A DNA stretch of 36,101 nt, taken from assembly GCA_947169885.1 (NCBI GenBank), contig CAMVRM010000035.1:1-36101 (forward strand), written 5' to 3'. The position numbers and the translations under genes are program-made. This stretch comes from an uncultured Ruminococcus sp. GTDB taxonomy: Bacteria > Bacillota > Clostridia > Oscillospirales > Ruminococcaceae. Of this stretch, positions 8,681 through 17,433 are shown in pieces; the first letter of the stretch is position 1, and every line of letters begins with the position of its first letter. The notes beneath the pieces are model-generated. The model made no database searches. It was not told the DNA's origin and was given only the letters and a program-made list of their open reading frames with translations.

Positions 8681-9331
8681 TCAGCTGTGCAGCAGCCTGT
8701 AAATATCATCGGGACACTGAGCGAGCATATCAGCTCCTGCCGTGACCAGTTCATCTTTACCCCGAAATCCCCACTCGCAGCCTATGCACTTTATGCCTGC
8801 GTTATGCGCCGTCTGAACGTCAACGTCCGAATCGCCTATCATAACAGCGTCCCCGATGCCGATACCCAGCTTCTCGGCAATGCCGAAAAGAATATCGGGC
8901 TGCGGCTTTGTCGGAACGCCGTCAAGCTTGCCTCTCACAAGGTCAAAAACCTCGCTCCCGAACAGCGCCGTCACTATCTCCTGCGAGAATTCATCGGGCT
9001 TGTTCGATGCAACAGCACACTTGATGCCCTCAGCTCTCAGCTTCTTTATAACTTCTGTTATGCCGTCATACGGCTTTGTTTTGTCAAGGCAATGCTCACG
9101 GTAATATACCGAAAATCCCCTGTGCAGTTCGTCAAGAGTTTCCCCGTCAGTGCCTTTCGGTGCAGCACGCTCTATCAGCTTTCTTGCACCGTTGCCGACA
9201 AACTGCCTGTATTCCTCAACAGTGTGTGCCGCATATCCATGCTCTTTCAGCGAAAAATCTACCGCCGCCGCAAGATCGTATATCGAATTTGCAAGCGTTC
9301 CGTCAAGATCAAATATCGCCAGCTTTATCAT
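8681..9331 (-). CDS. HAD phosphatase, phosphoglycolate phosphatase-like
   Basis: A 216-aa HAD subfamily IA hydrolase. Motif I is FDLDGTLANS at the N-terminus (nucleophile D8, acid/base D10), motif II is ASNKPD with a preceding helical cap, and motif IV is MIGDSDVDVQTAHNAG. The cap is of the small helical C1 type seen in Gph and PpaX. Phosphoglycolate is the usual guess for such proteins, but pyrophosphatase or broad sugar-phosphate activity is equally possible. It lies in the tgt operon, 18 nt after the unknown membrane protein and 18 nt before the acyl-CoA synthetase. Confidence 0.88.
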   Translation of the reverse strand: MIKLAIFDLDGTLANSIYDLAAAVDFSLKEHGYAAHTVEEYRQFVGNGARKLIERAAPKGTDGETLDELHRGFSVYYREHCLDKTKPYDGITEVIKKLRAEGIKCAVASNKPDEFSQEIVTALFGSEVFDLVRGKLDGVPTKPQPDILFGIAEKLGIGIGDAVMIGDSDVDVQTAHNAGIKCIGCEWGFRGKDELVTAGADMLAQCPDDIYRLLHS

Positions 9332-9349
9332 ACTTTTTTTTCACTTTCC

Positions 9350-10054
9350 TTATCCGCTGTAATGTTCATAAGTCCCGTCATCTTTAAACTCGGTCGTCAG
9401 ACCATGCTCACTGATGTGATCCATAATATTGACATCCATACCGCCGCTGAGAGATGCTGAGGACTTGCCGCCGCTGTCGGTATATACTTCCAGACGGTCA
9501 AATTCCAGCTTTTTTACGATGTAATCCTCATCAATATGCTCACCATTTTCGTCCTCGGTGATGCCCTCATCAAGATAAACCTCCCGAACGTACTCAGTCA
9601 AACCTTCAACAATTATCTTTCTGTCTCGTATCGTCCGCCTGATAAAGTTCAGTACCACTTCCATATCGGTGCTGTCACCCTCGACATATATCTCAAAACC
9701 GCCTGAGAAATGATCTTTCAGCTGTTCCCTTGACAGAATAAGAATATTTTTTTTTGTGTCCCTTTCAAACAAAAGTTCACCAAGCTCACCGCCGTCAACG
9801 CTTACTGTACTGCAATACTTGTCACGGTATGCCTGCTTGCGCTCCCGAATGCGTCTGTCATCACGGTTCATGGCATAATGCTCAAAGGCAAGGAGCAGTA
9901 TATCCACGAGCAGCACTATCCCCGCAGCGGCAAACCTCATCGTTAAAAGCATTGCACCAAGTATGACAGCTCCGACAATAAGGAGCAGACAGCCCGAAAA
10001 GAGAAAAACGTCCCATATCCTGTCAGAGAGCGTGCGAAATTCCCTTGTGTCCAC
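9350..10054 (-). CDS. Unknown membrane protein with cytosolic C-terminal domain
   Basis: A 234-aa protein that I do not recognise. Two hydrophobic helices (about residues 16-37 and 41-59) form a hairpin anchor, followed by a basic stretch (MNRDDRRIRERKQ) and a soluble mixed alpha/beta domain rich in acidic residues, ending in a flexible tail. It starts with GTG at 10054, 2 nt after the tgt stop and with GAGG upstream, so it is translationally linked with tgt. No catalytic motif is visible. The helical hairpin and charged linker suggest a membrane-tethered cytosolic domain, but no function is assigned. Confidence 0.75.
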   Translation of the reverse strand: MDTREFRTLSDRIWDVFLFSGCLLLIVGAVILGAMLLTMRFAAAGIVLLVDILLLAFEHYAMNRDDRRIRERKQAYRDKYCSTVSVDGGELGELLFERDTKKNILILSREQLKDHFSGGFEIYVEGDSTDMEVVLNFIRRTIRDRKIIVEGLTEYVREVYLDEGITEDENGEHIDEDYIVKKLEFDRLEVYTDSGGKSSASLSGGMDVNIMDHISEHGLTTEFKDDGTYEHYSG

Positions 10055-10056
10055 TC

Positions 10057-11217
<1,161 letters not shown>

Positions 11218-11271
11218 TTATTATATTGACTTGACCCTGAAAAATAGGTATTTTCCTGTCACAGTATTTCA

Positions 11272-11300
11272 ATTTTAACACAGTAAATATCGTTTGTCAA
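11272..11300 (-). promoter_or_regulatory. Promoter of the tgt operon
   Basis: Minus strand TTGACA, 17-bp spacer, TAAAAT. The leader to tgt is about 65 nt. No riboswitch fold (such as preQ1) was recognised in it, but such aptamers are short and hard to exclude by eye. Confidence 0.8.
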
Positions 11301-11332
11301 ACACGTTTAGGACAAGTCGGGAAAATTGGTAC

Positions 11333-11359
11333 AAAAAAAGTGCATGAACTTTCCTGCAC
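11333..11359 (-). terminator. Distal terminator of the asd-dapB operon
   Basis: On the minus strand GTGCA/TGCAC with a 10-nt loop followed by T7. It is the second of two tandem terminators after dapB and lies just before the tgt promoter region. Confidence 0.7.
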
Positions 11360-11362
11360 AGT

Positions 11363-11405
11363 AAAAAAATGCCCCATGGCGACTTTTCGCATCACCATGG
11401 AGCAT
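11363..11405 (-). terminator. Proximal terminator of the asd-dapB operon, beyond the MITE
   Basis: Minus-strand stem of 11 bp (ATGCTCCATGG with CCATGGGGCAT, one G.T pair) followed by T7. The palindromic repeat 11409-11571 lies between it and the dapB stop. Together, 11200-11583 contains the tgt promoter, two terminators and one repeat, and no gene. Confidence 0.85.
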
Positions 11406-11408
11406 ATA

Positions 11409-11571
11409 AGAACCTGTCTTCACAAGGCTCTGTACGTGTCTTTTCAACGATATTCAGTCGCTTTCTGCGTTGAAAAACCTTGCAGTGCGACAGCACAACT
11501 GCGGTTTTTCGCCTTGAAATCGACTAAATCTCGCTGAAAATCCACGCACATTTCTTGTGAAGACAGGTTCT
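11409..11571. repeat. Palindromic MITE-like repeat, copy 3 (163 bp, complete)
   Basis: Perfect 18-bp terminal inverted repeats (AGAACCTGTCTTCACAAG and its complement at 11554-11571), and 160 of 163 bases the same as copy 2. Inner inverted segments TTTTCAACG/CGTTGAAAA and AAAAACC/GGTTTTT add to the palindrome. TA is found on the left flank. It lies between the dapB stop (11584) and the operon terminators, so it is in the 3' UTR of the lysine operon mRNA. Confidence 0.93.
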
Positions 11572-11583
11572 AATATATTTATA

Positions 11584-12342
11584 TCACGACTCTGCAAGCA
11601 TATCGCTCATAGCGTAAAGACCTGCGCTCTTGTCCTTTAAAAACACAGCCGCATTGACCGAACCCACCGCAAAAACGCTCTTTGAGTGAGCCTCGTGTTT
11701 TAAGGTTATGACCTCGTCACGTCCTGCGAAGATTATCTCATGCTCGCCCACGATCGTGCCGCCTCTTATCGAGTGCATACCTATCTCGGTTTTAGTTCTC
11801 TTTGCACGGACGGAGTGGCGGTCATAAACATAACTGCACTTTGTTTCAAGCGTTTCGTTTATCGCATCAGCAAGCATTATAGCCGTGCCGCTTGGAGCAT
11901 CGATCTTCTGGTTGTGGTGCTTCTCGACTATCTCTATATCGAACTGACCTTCAAGAACAGCCGCTGCCTTTTTCGCAAGTTCTGCCATAAGGTTGATACC
12001 CAGCGACATATTGAACGTGAAGAACACGGGTATGCTCTCGGCAGCTTTCTTTATCTGTGCGATCTGATCTGCGTTGTAGCCTGTTGTTGCAACAACTATC
12101 GGAACGCCGTTTGTCATGCAGTAGCTGAGCAGACCGTCAAGCGTCGAGGGGTGGGAAAAGTCGATGATAACATTGGGCTTTTCGGGGAGTTTGTCGGGAG
12201 TGTCGACTATCGGGAAATCGGAATAAGCCTGAGTTATCTTGTCGATGCCTGCGATGACCTTGCAGTCCTCACGGTTTGCGATTATGTCGGCGATAACTCT
12301 GCCCATGTGTCCGCAAGCGCCGCAAATAGCAATATTTGTCAT
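11584..12342 (-). CDS. dapB: 4-hydroxy-tetrahydrodipicolinate reductase
   Basis: A 252-aa cytosolic enzyme reducing the product of DapA to tetrahydrodipicolinate with NAD(P)H, in the diaminopimelate/lysine pathway. It has the N-terminal dinucleotide fold ICGACGHMGR, the nucleotide-contact ATTGYN, and the substrate and catalytic region EKHHNQKIDAPSGTA. Length fits the family. It is the last gene of the lysine-riboswitch operon, after dapA, with a hairpin (12361-12392) in the 55-bp gap. The stop is only 12 bp from the palindromic repeat. Confidence 0.97.
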   Translation of the reverse strand: MTNIAICGACGHMGRVIADIIANREDCKVIAGIDKITQAYSDFPIVDTPDKLPEKPNVIIDFSHPSTLDGLLSYCMTNGVPIVVATTGYNADQIAQIKKAAESIPVFFTFNMSLGINLMAELAKKAAAVLEGQFDIEIVEKHHNQKIDAPSGTAIMLADAINETLETKCSYVYDRHSVRAKRTKTEIGMHSIRGGTIVGEHEIIFAGRDEVITLKHEAHSKSVFAVGSVNAAVFLKDKSAGLYAMSDMLAES

Positions 12343-12360
12343 ATTAAACGTCCTTTCTTA

Positions 12361-12392
12361 AAATGCGGAACTCGCCGAAGCAAATTCCGCAT
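12361..12392 (-). repeat. Intercistronic hairpin between dapA and dapB
   Basis: A perfect 9-bp inverted repeat AATGCGGAA/TTCCGCATT with a 14-nt loop in the short gap between dapA and dapB. On the minus strand it is followed only by TTTTAAG, so it is at best a weak terminator; mRNA stabilisation or partial attenuation are alternatives. Confidence 0.7.
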
Positions 12393-12397
12393 TAGTT

Positions 12398-13297
12398 TTA
12401 CTTTATAGAACCTGTAAGTCCAAGCTTGTCAAGTTCAGCCTTGATCTTAGCTTTCTTGTCATCGCTTGTGTCACAGAGGGGCAGTCTGCAAGAGCCTGCC
12501 TTGAAGCCCATAAGGTTGAGTGCTTCCTTGACGGGTATCGGGTTCACATCACAGAACAGAACGTTTGCAAGGGGAAGATATTCCATTGCAAGGTCAAGCG
12601 CCTCAGACCACTTGTTTTCGAGACAAAGTGCTGCGATGTCATGCGTCTGCTTAGGAACAACATTTGAGAGAACAGAGATAACGCCCTTGCCGCCCAGCGA
12701 CATGATAGGCACGATCTGATCATCATTTCCCGAATAGATGTCAAGACTGTCGCCGCAAAGCTGACGGACCTTAGCGATCTGGCTGATGTTGCCCGATGCT
12801 TCCTTGATAGCTGCGATGTTGTCGATCTTTGCAAGTTCTGCCGCAGTCTCGGGGAGAATGTTGCAGCCTGTTCTTGACGGAACATTGTAGAGTATTATCG
12901 GCAGTGTCACAGCCTCGGCGATAGCGGTAAAGTGCTTGATAAGCCCCTGCTGCGAAGCCTTGTTGTAATAAGGAGTAACGCAGAGAAGTGCATCAGCGCC
13001 CAGCTGTTCAGCGTGCTTTGAAAGATTCACGGCATAGTCGGTGTGATTCGAGCCTGTTCCTGCGATAACGGGCACACGCTTTGCAGTCTTTTCAACTGCG
13101 AACTTGATGCAGTCGATATGCTCCTGATCTGTCATACAGGCACTTTCGCCCGTAGTGCCGCAGATTATGATAGCATCTGTGCCGTTCTCGATCTGGAAAT
13201 CAATAAGCCGTCCCAGCTCGTCATAGTTTATCGAGCCGTCAGCGTTCATGGGAGTTGCGATAGCAACACCTGCGCCTGTGAAGATCGTCTTTTTCAT
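12398..13297 (-). CDS. dapA: 4-hydroxy-tetrahydrodipicolinate synthase
   Basis: A 299-aa class I aldolase that condenses pyruvate with aspartate semialdehyde, the first committed step to lysine and diaminopimelate. Key residues: the GTTGES loop (47-52), Y137 in ILYNVPSRTG, R142, and the Schiff-base lysine K165 in AAIKEASGN. Length is normal. GGTGG precedes the ATG. It lies third in the operon after asd and a zinc peptidase, separated from the latter by a 123-bp gap containing an 80-bp palindrome. Confidence 0.97.
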   Translation of the reverse strand: MKKTIFTGAGVAIATPMNADGSINYDELGRLIDFQIENGTDAIIICGTTGESACMTDQEHIDCIKFAVEKTAKRVPVIAGTGSNHTDYAVNLSKHAEQLGADALLCVTPYYNKASQQGLIKHFTAIAEAVTLPIILYNVPSRTGCNILPETAAELAKIDNIAAIKEASGNISQIAKVRQLCGDSLDIYSGNDDQIVPIMSLGGKGVISVLSNVVPKQTHDIAALCLENKWSEALDLAMEYLPLANVLFCDVNPIPVKEALNLMGFKAGSCRLPLCDTSDDKKAKIKAELDKLGLTGSIK

Positions 13298-13332
13298 GGT
13301 TTTTGACCACCTTTCTTTATAAAGGTAATAAT

Positions 13333-13412
13333 ATACTCTCCTCTATTCCATCTGCCACAATATCTTCGCACATAAACGGATTTATTGCGGCATTTGGAAT
13401 AGAGGCGAGTAT
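13333..13412. repeat. 80-bp palindrome between the zinc peptidase and dapA
   Basis: Outer arms 13333-13350 and 13395-13412 are complementary over 17 of 18 positions (left arm ATACTCTCCTCTATTCCA). Inner arms 13353-13362 and 13383-13392 match over 10 positions with one G.T pair. A 2x2 internal mismatch joins them, and the loop is 20 nt. No T-tract follows on the minus strand, so it is not a standard terminator. It would form a roughly 30-bp hairpin in the operon mRNA. Confidence 0.9.
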
Positions 13413-13420
13413 TTAAAATG

Positions 13421-14122
13421 TCAGCGTCTTCTGCTGTCATTTCTTTTTGTCATCATAACGATGCGTATAAGCTGCAAAACTCCCGTCAGGAGCGATGCAA
13501 CATAAGTGAGCGCCGCCGCAGTCAGGACTTTTTTAGCGGCTCTGCATTCATCAGCTTCAAGTATCCCCTGCTGTTCGATAACTCTGAGCGCACGCCTGCT
13601 TGCATCTATCTCAACAGGCAGAGTTGCAAGCTGGAACAGCACGATCATCGCAAACATCATAACGCCGATAAGCATGATATAATGCCCTGCGAGACTGCGT
13701 GAGAAAAGCGCTCCGAGTATCACGATATAATACCAGCTTTTCGAGCAGAAATTCGTCACGGGGAGTATCTTGCTGCGAACGAGTATGGGAGTGTAATTCT
13801 CGGCATACTGCATGGCGTGACCGCATTCGTGAGCCGCAACTCCGATAGCCGCAATGCTCTGTGAGCTGTTCACTGTGTCGGACAGCCTTATGCGGTTGGA
13901 GTTCGGCTCGTAGCGGTCGGTAAGATCACCGCTTATCCTGTCAAGCTTTATATACTGCAAGCCTGCGCCGTCAAGAATGCGCCTTGCGGCTTTTTCGGCT
14001 GAAAGACCGTATCGGCTGCGCTCCTTGCTGTACTTTGAATATGTCAGCTTCACATTCAGTTCGGCAGCAAGGGGTATTATGATAATAAGCAGCCAATAAA
14101 GTATATCATAGCTGTAAGGCAT
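13421..14122 (-). CDS. Membrane zinc metallopeptidase (YugP/PF04298 family)
   Basis: A protein of about 233 aa. After an N-terminal membrane helix (about 6-20), a cytosolic or external segment carries the zinc motif AAHECGHAMQY, followed by three hydrophobic segments and the VEIDASRRAL segment typical of YugP-like peptidases. I chose ATG 14122 (MPYSYDI); the longer frame reads back into asd. It starts 2 nt after the asd stop, so it is translationally linked to asd inside a lysine operon, an unexpected place for a peptidase. Substrates of the family are largely unknown. Confidence 0.9.
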   Translation of the reverse strand: MPYSYDILYWLLIIIIPLAAELNVKLTYSKYSKERSRYGLSAEKAARRILDGAGLQYIKLDRISGDLTDRYEPNSNRIRLSDTVNSSQSIAAIGVAAHECGHAMQYAENYTPILVRSKILPVTNFCSKSWYYIVILGALFSRSLAGHYIMLIGVMMFAMIVLFQLATLPVEIDASRRALRVIEQQGILEADECRAAKKVLTAAALTYVASLLTGVLQLIRIVMMTKRNDSRRR

Positions 14123-14123
14123 C

Positions 14124-15212
14124 TTACCTGTCGAAGTAACCCTTTGCAGCCAGCAGCTCAGCCAGCAGAACAGCACCGCCTGCTGCACCTCTCAGGGTGT
14201 TGTGAGACAGGCAAACGAACTTGTAGTCATACTGGGTGTCCTCACGAAGTCTGCCGATAGAAACAGCCATGCCGCCTTCAAGGTTTCTGTCAAGCTTTGC
14301 CTGCGGACGGTTGTCTTCCTCGAAGTAGTGGAGGAACTGCTTAGGTGCGGAAGGCAGTTCAAGCTCCTGTGGAACGCCCTTGAACTCAGCCCAAGCCTTT
14401 TTAATCTGCTCGATAGTAGGCTTCTTCTCAAAGGAAGCGAAAACAGCTGCGGTGTGACCGTCCGAAACAGGAACACGCAGGCACTGAGCGGTGATAGAAG
14501 GCTCAGTTGCGGGAACGATCTCATCGCCTACGATCTTGCCCCAGATCTTCAAAGGCTCCTGCTCGCTCTTTTCCTCCTCGCCGCCGATGAACGGGATAAC
14601 GTTGTCAACGATCTCGGGCATAGTCTCGAAAGTCTTGCCTGCGCCGCTGATAGCCTGATATGTGCAGGTGAGTGCCTTAGTTACCTTGAAATCCTTCATG
14701 AGAGGAGCAAGTGCGGGAACATAGCTCTGAAGCGAGCAGTTTGACTTAACTGCAATGAAACCTCTCTTTGTGCCAAGACGCTTTCTCTGGGAAGCGATGA
14801 TCTCAATATGCTCGGGGTTGATCTCGGGAATGACCATGGGAACATCAGGAGTGTGTCTGTGAGCCGAGTTGTTTGAAACAACAGGAACTTCGTGCTTAGC
14901 ATACTTCTCTTCGAGAGCCTTGATCTCGTCCTTCTTCATGTTAACAGCGCAGAATACAAAATCAACCTGCTCTGCGATCTTGTCAATATCCTTTTCGGCA
15001 TCAAGAACGATCATATCTGCAAGCTTTGCAGGGATAGGCTCAGTCATAGCCCACTTAGAGCCGATGGCTTCTTTAAGGGTCTTGCCAGCCGAACGTGCAG
15101 AAGCTGCAACGCATACCACGTTGAACCAAGGGTGCTCAGCAAGCAGCAGAGAAAATCTCTGACCTACCATTCCTGTTGCACCGATGATGCCTACATTGAA
15201 TTTCTTTTCCAT
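14124..15212 (-). CDS. asd: Aspartate-semialdehyde dehydrogenase
   Basis: A 362-aa NADP-dependent enzyme converting aspartyl phosphate to aspartate semialdehyde, the branch point for lysine, threonine and methionine. It has the dinucleotide motif VGIIGATGMVGQRF, the active-site cysteine in VKSNCSLQSY and the C-terminal LRGAAGGAVL. The length and SNC context are closer to the archaeal/fungal-type branch of the family. ATG 15212 is chosen because GGAG lies 9 nt upstream; the longer frame runs back into the riboswitch terminator region. It is the first gene under the lysine riboswitch. Confidence 0.96.
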   Translation of the reverse strand: MEKKFNVGIIGATGMVGQRFSLLLAEHPWFNVVCVAASARSAGKTLKEAIGSKWAMTEPIPAKLADMIVLDAEKDIDKIAEQVDFVFCAVNMKKDEIKALEEKYAKHEVPVVSNNSAHRHTPDVPMVIPEINPEHIEIIASQRKRLGTKRGFIAVKSNCSLQSYVPALAPLMKDFKVTKALTCTYQAISGAGKTFETMPEIVDNVIPFIGGEEEKSEQEPLKIWGKIVGDEIVPATEPSITAQCLRVPVSDGHTAAVFASFEKKPTIEQIKKAWAEFKGVPQELELPSAPKQFLHYFEEDNRPQAKLDRNLEGGMAVSIGRLREDTQYDYKFVCLSHNTLRGAAGGAVLLAELLAAKGYFDR

Positions 15213-15282
15213 TGTGAAAACTCCTTTTCCCTGAGTACGCATTAATAAAATGTGTACAAAGCCTAAAATTTGTCGGAACATT

Positions 15283-15305
15283 AAAAAAACGGGTTGAAAA
15301 GCCCG
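15283..15305 (-). terminator. Riboswitch expression-platform terminator
   Basis: Minus-strand stem CGGG(C)/CCCG with a T7 run, placed between the lysine aptamer and the asd ribosome binding site. It is the expected attenuator when lysine is bound. Confidence 0.85.
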
Positions 15306-15521
15306 CCATCATGCAATATAATAAGAATGTTGACAATCAATGCCGATAGCACTCCATCACAAAGCATGATGACAACCGCAAACCTTTTCGGCAGGCGGTC
15401 AGCAGCAGCGCCCCACACACTGAGCTTCGGCGGCATTGCCTTTCGCACAATGAGCATATGCGTTCGGGGTAACGCACTTTCACTCATGGGCTACTTTTCG
15501 TTGCCGCACCTCTATCTGTTC
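15283..15521 (-). ncRNA. Lysine riboswitch (L box) upstream of asd
   Basis: The minus-strand leader shows the L-box core in order: GATAGAGGTGCGG, AAAAGTAGCC, GTGCGAAAGGCAATGCC, GCCGAAGC, GGTTTGCGGTTGTCA and GGAGTGCTATCGGCA. It starts just after a consensus promoter and ends in a terminator before asd. Lysine binding is expected to promote termination and shut off asd, the zinc peptidase, dapA and dapB. A 68-codon frame inside it (15281-15487) is an artefact of the structured RNA. Confidence 0.94.
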
Positions 15522-15528
15522 AATCTTA

Positions 15529-15557
15529 ATAATAGCAGATATTCGCACAATTGTCAA
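15529..15557 (-). promoter_or_regulatory. Promoter of the lysine operon
   Basis: Consensus TTGACA, 17-bp spacer, TATTAT on the minus strand, giving a transcript start near 15522. The -35 hexamer overlaps the -35 of the divergent queA promoter. Confidence 0.88.
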
Positions 15558-15579
15558 TAGCGGCTGAAAAAAATATATG
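15551..15579 (+). promoter_or_regulatory. Likely promoter of queA
   Basis: TTGTCA, 17-bp spacer, TATATG on the plus strand, about 30 bp before the queA start. The TTGTCA shares bases with the TGTCAA complement of the divergent lysine operon -35, so polymerase binding at the two promoters should be mutually exclusive. Confidence 0.55.
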
Positions 15580-15611
15580 ACTATTTTGTAAATTATTCAG
15601 GAGAAAAAGAA

Positions 15612-16661
15612 ATGCTTGATTTAAACAACATGACAAAAGCCGATTTTTACTACGATCTTCCGCAGGAACTCATAGCACAGCACCCTGCCGAGCCGAGAAA
15701 TTCTTCAAGGCTCATGAAGATCGACCGCACAACAGGTGAGATAGAACACGCTCACTTTTACAATCTATGCGAGTTCCTGAAAAAGGGTGACTTGCTGGTG
15801 CTTAACGATTCAAGAGTTCTGCCTGCACGCATCTACGGCGAGCGTGAGGACACGGGCAGTTTTATCGAATTCCTGCTGCTTGAACAGCGCGGGAACGATG
15901 AGTGGGAAATACTCTGCCGTCCCGGTAAAAAGGCGAAGATCGGCACTCGGTTCGTGTTCGGCGAGGGCAAACTCACTGCCGAGATAACCGATGTTCTCGA
16001 GGACGGCAACCGTGTGGCAAAGTTCACCGTGCGTGAGGGGAATATTTTCTCCACTCTTGACGAGATAGGTCAGATGCCGCTCCCCCCCTACATAACCGAA
16101 AAGCTCGAAGACAAGGAACGCTATCAAACAGTCTATTCCCACGAAGTCGGCTCGTCCGCCGCTCCGACCGCAGGTCTGCACTTCACAAAAGAGATGCTCA
16201 AAGAGATCGAGGACATGGGCGTGAACATCGCATATGTCACACTTCATGTTGGTCTGGGCACTTTCCGCCCCGTCAAGGAGGACAAAGTTCTTGACCACAA
16301 AATGCACTCTGAGCATTACGAAGTCCCCGAGCGCACCGCCGAACTTATACGTCAGACGAAAGAGAACGGCGGCAGGGTCATCGCAGTCGGCACGACTTCC
16401 TGCCGAACGCTTGAATCGGTGGCGCAGAAATACGGCGAGGTGATCCCATGCGAGGGACGAACGGAAATTTTCATCTACCCCGGTTTTGAGTTCAAGGTGC
16501 TTGACGGACTTGTGACGAATTTCCACCTGCCCGAAAGCACGCTCATAATGCTTGTATCGGCGTTCTTAGGCTACGAAAAAACCATGAACGCCTACAAAGT
16601 CGCAGTCGAAGAAAAATACCGCTTCTTCTCGTTCGGCGATGCGATGTTCATAGCACCGTAA
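15612..16661 (+). CDS. queA: S-adenosylmethionine:tRNA ribosyltransferase-isomerase
   Basis: A 349-aa enzyme transferring and isomerising the ribosyl group of S-adenosylmethionine onto preQ1-tRNA to give epoxyqueuosine. It has the family motifs [16 protein letters not shown] near the N-terminus, [36 protein letters not shown] and [11 protein letters not shown]. Length is normal. CAGGAGA precedes the ATG. It is a single-gene unit, divergent from the lysine operon and ended by a bidirectional terminator. Together with tgt at 10057, two of the queuosine enzymes lie within 6 kb. Confidence 0.97.
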   Translation: MLDLNNMTKADFYYDLPQELIAQHPAEPRNSSRLMKIDRTTGEIEHAHFYNLCEFLKKGDLLVLNDSRVLPARIYGEREDTGSFIEFLLLEQRGNDEWEILCRPGKKAKIGTRFVFGEGKLTAEITDVLEDGNRVAKFTVREGNIFSTLDEIGQMPLPPYITEKLEDKERYQTVYSHEVGSSAAPTAGLHFTKEMLKEIEDMGVNIAYVTLHVGLGTFRPVKEDKVLDHKMHSEHYEVPERTAELIRQTKENGGRVIAVGTTSCRTLESVAQKYGEVIPCEGRTEIFIYPGFEFKVLDGLVTNFHLPESTLIMLVSAFLGYEKTMNAYKVAVEEKYRFFSFGDAMFIAP

Positions 16662-16675
16662 AATGTAAAATAACG

Positions 16676-16722
16676 ATACCCCCCGGACAGAACGATCTAA
16701 ACTGTCAAGGGGGTATTTTTTT
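16676..16722. terminator. Terminator after queA
   Basis: Stem ATACCCCC/GGGGGTAT with an inner GACAG/CTGTC helix and a T7 run on the plus strand. It lies between convergent queA and the response regulator gene; the minus strand has a weaker T-tract. Confidence 0.85.
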
Positions 16723-16739
16723 CAAATAACATCTGTTAT

Positions 16740-17429
16740 CTATTTTTTCAGCCTGTATCCGATGCCCCAGACTGTTTCGATGTAGTCGGTGTCTGGGTCG
16801 CATTCTTTCAGCTTTTTGCGAAGCTTGCTTATGTGGACGTTGAGCGTGTTGTCATCGGCGGAAGTCTCATAGTCCCATACCGTATCATAGATAAGGCTCT
16901 TGGTGCAGGTGCGCTGAGGTTTCTCCATGAGCAGTCTCAACAGCAGGAATTCGTGCTTTGAAAGTTCCACTTCCCTGCCGCAGCAAGTTACGGAAAAACT
17001 TTCGCTGTCGAGAACAACGTTTTTATACGAAAGAACATTTGTTCCGTTCACTTCTTCCGACTGAACAGGAGTTGTGCCCGTCCTCAGCCTTGCGGAGATG
17101 CGTGCGAGCAGTTCTTCATTGTGGAAAGGCTTTGTTACGTAATCATCAGCCCCCAGCGAGAACAGCCCGACTTTCTTGCTGACATCGTGGATAGCGCTCG
17201 TGACGATAACAGGAACATTGTGCTTCTGTTTGAGGTCTGCGATCACCTCCTCGCCGCTTTTGCCGGGGAGCATCAGGTCAAGAAGTATCAGGTCGATGTT
17301 GTCGCCGTGCGCAAGCAGACCCTCAGTTCCCGAATATGCGCTGACCGTGCCGTAACCGTTCTGCCGCAGCAGCAGTCTCAGCATATCGTTGATGTCGGGA
17401 TCATCCTCGATTATAAGAATAGTACTCAT
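16740..17429 (-). CDS. OmpR-family response regulator (orphan in this window)
   Basis: A 229-aa regulator. The receiver has acidic residues at E8-D10, phospho-acceptor D51 (LILLDLMLP) and K100 in VTKPFH. The winged-helix domain ends with NTLNVHISKLRKKL and VWGIGYRLK. ATG 17429 is chosen because GGAGAGTGAGG lies upstream; the longer frame overlaps the previous gene. It begins 4 nt after the stop of a HAD phosphatase gene and is followed by a terminator, so no kinase gene is attached. The distant kinases in this window (760, 32236) are not obvious partners. Confidence 0.93.
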   Translation of the reverse strand: MSTILIIEDDPDINDMLRLLLRQNGYGTVSAYSGTEGLLAHGDNIDLILLDLMLPGKSGEEVIADLKQKHNVPVIVTSAIHDVSKKVGLFSLGADDYVTKPFHNEELLARISARLRTGTTPVQSEEVNGTNVLSYKNVVLDSESFSVTCCGREVELSKHEFLLLRLLMEKPQRTCTKSLIYDTVWDYETSADDNTLNVHISKLRKKLKECDPDTDYIETVWGIGYRLKK

Positions 17430-17433
17430 ATCC

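Noticed and set aside
15281-15487. 68-codon minus-strand frame upstream of asd
   Set aside because: It lies wholly inside the lysine riboswitch and its terminator, and has no ribosome binding site.
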